In this document: positions 7,983 to 11,618 of the stretch, one piece after another | How positions within the stretch are numbered: the first letter of the stretch is position 1 | Layout: each line of letters opens with the position of its first letter | NCBI RefSeq assembly: GCF_002483305.1 | Contig: NZ_DLHQ01000015.1 | Span: forward strand, 653-12,270 | DNA length: 11,618 nt | Origin: Brevundimonas sp. UBA7664 | GTDB taxonomy: Bacteria > Pseudomonadota > Alphaproteobacteria > Caulobacterales > Caulobacteraceae | Direction of reading: 5' to 3' | Made by a program: the position numbers and the translations under genes | Notes under the pieces: generated by a model | The model's input: the letters and a program-made list of their open reading frames with translations, nothing else | Database searches by the model: none | What the model was told of the DNA's origin: nothing

Positions 7983-8344
7983 TGCCCCTGTCGGCCTACT
8001 TCGCCATTGGAGGCGTCCTTACCCTCTTCCTCGGTGGGTTGGCTGCCTATCAGTTGCGGCCCAAGCTGATGGCGCGGGAACGCCGGGGCGAGACTACCAG
8101 ACCGGTGCCGGATCCACAGGATTCCGGCACGGCCGGCCTCAGGCTCCTGTGGCTGATCTGGACGGTGCGGACCTCCGCGGACCGCCCGGGTTTCCGGCGT
8201 CATGTTCTGTTGGTTCGCTGGGCGCCGATCATTGGGGGAGTCCTCATAGCCGCCAGCATCTTCGCCATGAAGGTCGAGACCCTGTCTACGGCCGAAGAAG
8301 CGGCGAACGGTCCGCCGCCGGTCACGATTTCTGTCGCCGGATAG
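7982..8344 (+). CDS. Hypothetical two-helix membrane protein
   Basis: I do not recognise this 120-residue protein. The ATG overlaps the previous stop codon as TGATG, with GGGA upstream, so translation is probably coupled to isovaleryl-CoA dehydrogenase; the frame extends back into that gene but this ATG is the natural start. There is a hydrophobic helix at about residues 3-23 (AYFAIGGVLTLFLGGLAAY), a basic central part with RPKLMARERRGE, and a second helix at about 80-100 (APIIGGVLIAASIFAMKV). The tail is short and mildly acidic. The segment between the helices is Arg-rich, suggesting a cytoplasmic loop with both ends outside. No signature residues or family could be named. Its codon bias is a little looser than its neighbour's, yet start coupling and the two clean helices argue it is real. 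Confidence 0.68.
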   Translation: MPLSAYFAIGGVLTLFLGGLAAYQLRPKLMARERRGETTRPVPDPQDSGTAGLRLLWLIWTVRTSADRPGFRRHVLLVRWAPIIGGVLIAASIFAMKVETLSTAEEAANGPPPVTISVAG

Positions 8345-8346
8345 GC

Positions 8347-8371
8347 GGAACCCGTCAGCCGCTCGCCGGTT
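8347..8371 (+). promoter_or_regulatory. EcfG-like stress promoter before the DUF3008 gene (near-match)
   Basis: GGAAC (8347-8351) is followed after 16 bp by GGTT (8368-8371), against the alphaproteobacterial EcfG pattern GGAAC, 16-17 bp, CGTT. One base of the -10 element differs. Transcription would begin near 8378, leaving a leader of about 20 nt with a good Shine-Dalgarno. Confidence 0.45.
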
Positions 8372-8398
8372 TGCTCCTCCGTCGGAAGGAGCCACCCC

Positions 8399-8584
8399 AT
8401 GCCCGCCAAATCCGCCGCCCAGCAAAAGGCCGCCGGCGCCGCCCTGTCGGCCAAGCGCGGCGAAACGCCGAAGTCCGCTCTCAAGGGCACCTCGAAGTCG
8501 ATGGCCGAGTCGATGACCGAGAAACAGCTCGAGGAATTCGCCCACACCAGACGCAAGGGCAAGCCCGAGCACGTCACGGACTGA
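8399..8584 (+). CDS. DUF3008 family small basic protein
   Basis: A 61-residue protein recognisable as DUF3008 by MPAKSAAQQKAAGAALSAKR, then GETPKSALKGTSKSM and MTEKQLEEFAHTRRKG, ending in PEHVTD. AAGGAG lies 7 nt before the ATG. The family is small, Lys/Ala-rich, soluble and of unknown function, and is common in alphaproteobacteria. A near-match EcfG promoter lies just upstream, fitting a stress-induced gene. It stands alone, with 54 bp before it and 98 bp after it. The Ala/Lys composition would suit binding to nucleic acid or another polyanion, but that is only a guess. Confidence 0.88.
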   Translation: MPAKSAAQQKAAGAALSAKRGETPKSALKGTSKSMAESMTEKQLEEFAHTRRKGKPEHVTD

Positions 8585-8682
8585 CATCCGCCCGCCCCGC
8601 CGCACGGATTGACGATTGTTAAGTGGCGTCCGTCTATCGTGCGCCCTAGATCAAGACACCCTCGTCCGGACGCCCCGCTCCG

Positions 8683-9366
8683 ATGCCTGACTATGATTAT
8701 CAGAGCGACTCGCGCCCGTTCTCGCAGGTGATCGAGGACATCGGCGTCAAGGACGACCCGAAACTGTATCTCGGCGAGTTGGTGAACGCCTTCGGCGAGC
8801 GCGGCTTCGGCGCCCTGATGCTGTTCTTCGGCCTGCTCAGCGTCGCCATCGGCATCATTCCGGGCACCACCACCATCCTCGGCACCCCGCTCCTGCTGAT
8901 GGGTCTGCAACTGGCCATCCGCCAGGACCAACTGTGGTTGCCGCGGTGGGCCTTGAAGCGCTGGATCGACCGCGAGACCTATCGGGCGGGGGTGGCCCGG
9001 GTCCTTCCCCGCCTCAGAAAGATGGAGCGGCTGTCGAAGCCGCGCCTCGAGGTGATGACCAGCGAGGTCTCGGAGGTGCTCATCGGCGTCGCCACCGTGC
9101 TGCTGGCGATCATTCTCGTCCTGCCGATCTGGGGCGGGAACCTCATCCCGGCCCTGATCATCTCGACGTTCGGCTTCGGCCTGCTGCAACGGGACGGTCT
9201 GGCCATCCTCATCGGCTGGTGCGCGATCAGTCTGATCGTCGTCGCTGCGCTGATCGTCTGGCTCGCCTGGACCTGGGTGTCGCCCTATCTGCTGCCGTTC
9301 TGGGAATGGCTCAACGGCCTGCTTCCGCAGGCATGGACCTGGCTGAGCGGACTTTTCGGCGGCTGA
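8683..9366 (+). CDS. exoD: ExoD-family integral membrane protein
   Basis: A 227-residue protein from ATG 8683. It matches the ExoD family (exopolysaccharide synthesis protein ExoD of rhizobia): a soluble N-terminus with FSQVIEDIG and LYLGELVNAFGERGFGALML, then the conserved IIPGTTTILGTPLLLMGLQLA with PGT at 60-62, WLPRWALKR, and a hydrophobic C-terminal half. Helices lie at about 42-60, 63-80, 131-148, 151-168 and 172-197. The family was named from a Sinorhizobium mutant affected in exopolysaccharide and alkali tolerance; its biochemical role is not established. No polysaccharide gene is nearby, so the symbol marks family only. No Shine-Dalgarno is clear. CCTAGATC (8645-8652) resembles the Caulobacter -10 element but lacks a good -35. 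It converges on flaF with 24 bp between stop codons. Confidence 0.85.
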   Translation: MPDYDYQSDSRPFSQVIEDIGVKDDPKLYLGELVNAFGERGFGALMLFFGLLSVAIGIIPGTTTILGTPLLLMGLQLAIRQDQLWLPRWALKRWIDRETYRAGVARVLPRLRKMERLSKPRLEVMTSEVSEVLIGVATVLLAIILVLPIWGGNLIPALIISTFGFGLLQRDGLAILIGWCAISLIVVAALIVWLAWTWVSPYLLPFWEWLNGLLPQAWTWLSGLFGG

Positions 9367-9390
9367 AGTCTGGCCGTCGCCCGCCCCTGC

Positions 9391-9765
9391 TCAGGCCGCC
9401 TGCTGCGCGCCCGGCCCCGGCCCGGCCAGGCCCTGCATGACCATCCGGTTGATGTCGATCAGGGCTTCAAAATCATCCTCGCCGCGCATGATCGCCGACG
9501 AATGACGGCTGACGAACAGGCTGATCGAGATGATCTGGGCCTTCAGGGCCGGCGCCATGGCGTTGTCGGGATCCGAACAGTCCGTGGCCAGCGTGGTCCA
9601 CAGCCGCCGGTTCCAGTCCAGGGCGTCGATCCGGGCGGCGATCTCGGACTTGTCCAGGGTCGCGGCGTGCATCAGCGCCCGGGTCACCTGCCCGAACAGC
9701 CGATATTCCATCTCCCGCGGGGTCTCAGCCCGTGTGGCTGCGGTCTTGTACGCCTGCAGCGACAT
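9391..9765 (-). CDS. flaF: Flagellar biosynthesis regulator FlaF
   Basis: A 124-residue protein from ATG 9765, chosen because AGGAGGGG precedes it by 7 nt; an upstream start at 9789 would add eight residues. It matches FlaF by SLQAYKTAATRAETPREMEY at the start, LDWNRRLWTTLATDC (about 58-72) and LKAQIISISLFVSRHSS (about 81-97), with a Pro/Gly tail. FlaF is an alphaproteobacterial cytoplasmic protein needed for flagellin production or secretion and works opposite to FlbT. Its first 41 bp overlap the end of flbT in another frame, so the two are co-transcribed and probably translationally coupled. No flagellin gene is in the window, although in many relatives these regulators sit beside flagellin genes. 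Confidence 0.92.
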   Translation of the reverse strand: MSLQAYKTAATRAETPREMEYRLFGQVTRALMHAATLDKSEIAARIDALDWNRRLWTTLATDCSDPDNAMAPALKAQIISISLFVSRHSSAIMRGEDDFEALIDINRMVMQGLAGPGPGAQQAA

Positions 9766-10147
9766 TCGCCAGCCCCTCCTCGTAATCAACCAGTTTACGC
9801 GCCGCCATCAGCGCCTTGTAGTATTCGCGCGCCATCACGTGACGCGAGGCCGCGACGCAATCGGCCAGCACCTGCGGATTGCGCGAAGCTCCCATGAACT
9901 CGCTGAGTCGCAAGGCGAATTCGTCATAGACCTTGGCCGCCGCCGACTCGTCCAGGTACATCATCATGACCGGGAAATAGATGCGTTTCGCCGGGGTATT
10001 GGCGTCCTCCGGCTGGAGGATGTCCTTCTCGCGCAGGACGGAGGCCTTGTTCTGCAGGATCAGCACCCCGCGGCGGTCGCCGTTCTGTACGACGGCGCCG
10101 TTGAGGACGAATTTCTCGCCGGGCTTCAGCGACAGCTTGAGCGGCAT
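9725..10147 (-). CDS. flbT: Flagellin translational repressor FlbT
   Basis: A 140-residue protein from ATG 10147. It matches FlbT by PLKLSLKPGEKFVLNGAVVQNGDRR at the start (here spanning about residues 2-26), LQNKASVLREKDIL, then AKRIYFPVMMMYLD (about 53-66) and a helical C-terminus with YKALMAARKLVDYEEGL. In Caulobacter, FlbT binds the 5' leader of flagellin mRNA and lowers its translation and stability, linking flagellin output to hook completion. The nearest Shine-Dalgarno (GGAG, 10160-10163 read on this strand) is 12 nt from the ATG and can pair in a small hairpin, so initiation may be weak or regulated. The leader also holds a 7-bp hairpin, and further upstream is a palindrome like a CtrA half-site. 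It is the first gene of a two-gene unit with flaF. Confidence 0.93.
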   Translation of the reverse strand: MPLKLSLKPGEKFVLNGAVVQNGDRRGVLILQNKASVLREKDILQPEDANTPAKRIYFPVMMMYLDESAAAKVYDEFALRLSEFMGASRNPQVLADCVAASRHVMAREYYKALMAARKLVDYEEGLANVAAGVQDRSHTG

Positions 10148-10171
10148 TTGCGGGAGCGTCTCCTGACAGGC

Positions 10172-10196
10172 TCCCGGCGACGTTAGGAAGCCGGGA
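10172..10196 (-). other. Stem-loop in the flbT leader
   Basis: TCCCGGC (10172-10178) and GCCGGGA (10190-10196) form a perfect 7-bp stem with an 11-nt loop, 25 bp upstream of the flbT start. A second small stem (10153-10156 with 10160-10163) covers the presumed Shine-Dalgarno. Whether the first stem is transcribed depends on the unmapped promoter. Confidence 0.45.
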
Positions 10197-10218
10197 CCAA
10201 ACGCAGCCTAAACAAACG

Positions 10219-10228
10219 TGGTTAACCA
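10219..10228. promoter_or_regulatory. Palindrome containing a CtrA-like half-site
   Basis: TGGTTAACCA is a perfect 10-bp palindrome, and TTAACCAT (10222-10229) matches the half-site seen in CtrA-bound promoters of Caulobacter. The full CtrA pattern, TTAA with a 7-bp gap to a second TTAA, is not present on either strand. It lies between divergent flbT and the stress operon, 72 bp from the flbT start. Confidence 0.3.
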
Positions 10229-10287
10229 TGTCTTGTGCCCGCCTCCACCGGGGCCGATCTGCGCCGCTCAACGCCGGCCGCCCCGGC

Positions 10288-10313
10288 GGAACGCCGGACA
10301 GGCGGGGAGCGTT
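10288..10313 (+). promoter_or_regulatory. EcfG-type general stress response promoter
   Basis: GGAAC (10288-10292), a 17-bp spacer and CGTT (10310-10313) match the alphaproteobacterial EcfG/SigT consensus exactly in both elements and spacing. Transcription would begin near 10320, giving a leader of about 20 nt with AAGGAGG before the ATG at 10340. The site overlaps a nested inverted repeat (10266-10317). Confidence 0.75.
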
Positions 10314-10339
10314 GAGCTTCCACACAAGGAGGCGACGGC

Positions 10340-10786
10340 ATGCCGGAGATCGACGGCTACTCGGACGACCAGGAACAGTCGGAAGTCTATGACGAAACCC
10401 ACATCGACGATGAGGGCGACGGCGACATCCTGCTGGACGAGGCCGATCCGGTTCTCGACGTCACCCAGATGGCCGGCGACAGCGACGAGGAAGAGTTCGA
10501 TGAGGACGCCGAAGTCGATCCCGACGAAATCCTGGGCGCCTCGGGCATCGAGGCCGAGGCCGACGCGCTGCTGGGCGTGGACGGCGAGCGGCTGACCGAG
10601 ATCGACGGCGAGAGTGCGGGCCAGCGCGGCCCCGACGAGGTCGAACTGGTCTACACGGGCCTGATGCGCAACGTCCGCGGGGCCCAGGCCAGCGCCGCCC
10701 ACTGGGAGGCCAAACGCCTCTCCGACGACGACATCGCCGACCTCGGCTACGGCCCTGACGGCGACGAAGATCACCCCACGAAATAA
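10340..10786 (+). CDS. Strongly acidic hypothetical protein, first gene of a stress-type operon
   Basis: I do not recognise a named family for this 148-residue protein. AAGGAGG lies 7 nt before the ATG. About a third of residues are Asp or Glu (49 of 148, against seven Lys/Arg), densest at about 1-65 (for example DSDEEEFDEDAEVDPDE). The C-terminal part (about 97-140) is more normal and could fold: DEVELVYTGLMRNVRGAQAS, then AAHWEAKRLSDDDIADLGY, predicted helical, so this is the likely conserved core. No membrane segment or signal peptide is seen, and it should be cytosolic and partly disordered. A perfect EcfG promoter upstream and tight coupling to the next gene (11-bp gap) put it in the general stress response. 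Charge could suit metal or basic-protein binding, but this is speculation. Confidence 0.82.
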   Translation: MPEIDGYSDDQEQSEVYDETHIDDEGDGDILLDEADPVLDVTQMAGDSDEEEFDEDAEVDPDEILGASGIEAEADALLGVDGERLTEIDGESAGQRGPDEVELVYTGLMRNVRGAQASAAHWEAKRLSDDDIADLGYGPDGDEDHPTK

Positions 10787-10797
10787 GGAGGGCCGAG

Positions 10798-11013
10798 ATG
10801 ACCGCTCACACCGACCAGACCAGGCCGTCCGCCCGCGAGGACGGCGACCCCGAGACGCCCCACGCCAAAAAGGCGCCCCGCGAACACGGCAAGCCGGATC
10901 AGCTGCGGGAGCAGGATCGCCACGCCGAGGACCGTCAGGAGGCGCTCATCGACGAGGGCCTGGAAGAAACCTTCCCCGCCAGCGACCCGGTTTCGGCCAA
11001 GCGGATTACCTGA
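10798..11013 (+). CDS. Small hydrophilic stress-type protein with a C-terminal EETFPASDP motif
   Basis: A 71-residue protein whose Shine-Dalgarno (TAAGGAGG, 6 nt before the ATG) overlaps the stop codon of the acidic gene, so the two form an operon and are probably translationally coupled. Residues 1-47 are charged and low-complexity (Arg, Glu, Asp, His, Lys), likely disordered. The C-terminus has EALIDEGLEETFPASDPVS, a short motif I recall from many small alphaproteobacterial proteins of unknown function, often linked to stress regulons. No membrane segment is present. With the upstream EcfG promoter, induction on entry to stationary phase or under stress is expected, but the biochemical role is unknown. 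Confidence 0.82.
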   Translation: MTAHTDQTRPSAREDGDPETPHAKKAPREHGKPDQLREQDRHAEDRQEALIDEGLEETFPASDPVSAKRIT

Positions 11014-11022
11014 ACCCCCACC

Positions 11023-11165
11023 GTCTCCTCCCCACGCAGTGGGGAGGGGGACCGCGCGAAGCGTGGTGGAGGGGCGCCGCGCCGCGATCGTTGCTCACCA
11101 CCCCTCCGTCACGGCGCGAAGACGCGCCGCGCCACCTCCCCATCGCTTCGCGACAGGGAGGAGAC
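11023..11165. repeat. Palindromic intergenic repeat element
   Basis: The block is bounded by a perfect 10-bp inverted repeat, GTCTCCTCCC (11023-11032) and GGGAGGAGAC (11156-11165). Inside, CGCGAAGCG near 11055 is mirrored by CGCTTCGCG near 11144, GTGGAGGGG near 11066 by CACCCCTCC near 11099, and GCGCCGCGCC occurs twice as a direct repeat (11074-11083, 11124-11133). It looks like two diverged, inverted copies of the GGGGAGG-type elements scattered between genes in alphaproteobacteria. There is no coding potential. Confidence 0.7.
11027..11047 (+). terminator. GC-rich hairpin after the stress operon
   Basis: CCTCCCCAC (11027-11035) and GTGGGGAGG (11039-11047) form a perfect 9-bp stem with a GCA loop, 14 bp past the last stop codon. 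No T-run follows, so it may stabilise a 3' end or aid termination rather than act alone. It forms the left end of the repeat element. Confidence 0.5.
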
Positions 11166-11618
11166 AGTCTGGTCGCCATGCTGACAATCCGCCGATAGCC
11201 AGCATATCCCGCGCCGCCAACCGACTGACTCCGCACAGCTTCTCAAAAATGCAGCGCCCCTATCCCGCCATAGGTAGGCCACACGCCATACTCCCCCCGT
11301 CCCGTCGCAAGGGAGGCTCGCTCGGCCGGCGAACCGAAGCGGCGGCGGGAGCGGAGGGAGCAGGCCGCGACGGAGCGATCCGGACGCGGAGGCCCGAGGG
11401 CTGCAATGCCCGCAGGCCATGGGACAGGGAACAACCCCCGTCCAATCCAGGAGACGGTCGTCGCCGTCCCTGCCCGCGGCGCGCGGACCGGGTCACCTGC
11501 CAACAACAGGCGACGGCCCCGGCGCGTCGAAAACCCGCCGCGCGGAGCGCCCGGGCCTTCGCCCGGAGAAGAGATTTGAATACCGTTTCGGCGAAAGACA
11601 GACGCTCCGCGCGGCGGG
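11166..11618. other. Stretch with no convincing gene; several short hairpins
   Basis: Open frames here are short, Arg/Pro-rich and lack Shine-Dalgarno sequences, so I see no protein gene. Structure is frequent: CGGA-GCGA-TCCG (11371-11382); GGCC and GGGC mirrored by GCCC and GGCC around TGCAAT (11391-11418); GGAC with GTCC (11422-11443); GACGG with CCGTC near 11453-11468; and the terminal inverted repeat. It could be a non-coding RNA, a long leader of a gene beyond the window, or degraded sequence. I could not match it to tmRNA, RNase P RNA or SRP RNA by their usual signatures. Confidence 0.45.
11534..11618 (-). terminator. Perfect 16-bp inverted repeat at the window edge, possible terminator on the minus strand
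   Basis: CCCGCCGCGCGGAGCG (11534-11549) is mirrored exactly at 11603-11618, enclosing 53 nt that hold a second hairpin, CCGGGC-CTTC-GCCCGG (11551-11566). On the minus strand the second arm is followed by TTTT (11533-11530), as expected for the end of a transcript entering from the right. The repeat may extend past the window, so an element end is also possible. Confidence 0.45.

Noticed and set aside
8373..8392. Hairpin GCTCCTCC-GTC-GGA-A-GGAGC hiding the DUF3008 Shine-Dalgarno
   Set aside because: If the EcfG-like promoter at 8347-8371 is real, transcription starts near 8378 and most of the left arm is not in the mRNA. It would matter only with a more upstream start.
8609..8640. TTGACG with TATCGT as an exoD promoter
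   Set aside because: The 20-bp spacer is too long for the housekeeping pattern and the -10 match is weak.
11109..11506. Minus-strand open frames of about 80-100 codons in the final non-coding stretch
   Set aside because: They are Arg/Pro/Ser-rich, overlap each other in different frames, lack Shine-Dalgarno sequences and run through palindromic repeats.

Overview
The window looks like chromosome of a high-GC alphaproteobacterium of the Caulobacterales, most likely Brevundimonas or a close relative. This rests on overall composition, the alphaproteobacterial flagellin regulators FlbT and FlaF, an EcfG-type (general stress sigma factor) promoter, a DUF3008 gene, and intergenic palindromes of a kind common in these genomes. 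Genus is inference; no rRNA gene is present to settle it.

Layout. 1-460: 3' end of an OmpA-type peptidoglycan-binding protein (+), converging on a hybrid histidine kinase (516-2111, -) across a 10-bp inverted repeat. lipB (2193-2909, -) lies upstream of the kinase on the same strand and is divergent from a FliN/SpoA-family gene (2940-3248, +) with 30 bp between the starts. 3256-3738: a small four-helix-bundle (S23/IVP, bAvd-like) gene flanked by inverted arrays of a 7-bp repeat, directly before a tRNA-Leu(GAG) gene (3797-3883). This is the most unusual part of the window. mgtE (3943-5352, +) and a membrane-tethered GH24 lysozyme-like protein (5417-6781, +) follow. Next come isovaleryl-CoA dehydrogenase (6819-7982) and a 120-residue two-helix membrane protein overlapping it by 1 nt. 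Then come a DUF3008 protein (8399-8584) with a partial stress-type promoter and an ExoD-family membrane protein (8683-9366). flaF and flbT (9391-10147, -) overlap by 41 bp. A perfect EcfG-type promoter (10288-10313) drives two small hydrophilic proteins (10340-10786, 10798-11013). The last 605 bp hold no convincing gene: first a palindromic intergenic repeat, then a stretch of short hairpins ending in a perfect 16-bp inverted repeat at the window edge.

How it fits together. Most of the window is housekeeping or surface biology: lipoylation, magnesium uptake, leucine breakdown, cell wall and flagellum. The FliN-like gene and flbT-flaF belong to motility but are 6 kb apart and not one operon. 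The two EcfG-type promoters suggest that DUF3008 and the 10340/10798 pair are general-stress-response genes. The four-helix-bundle cassette has codon use unlike its neighbours and looks inserted between the FliN-like gene and the tRNA promoter. No reverse transcriptase, transposase, integrase or CRISPR is visible.
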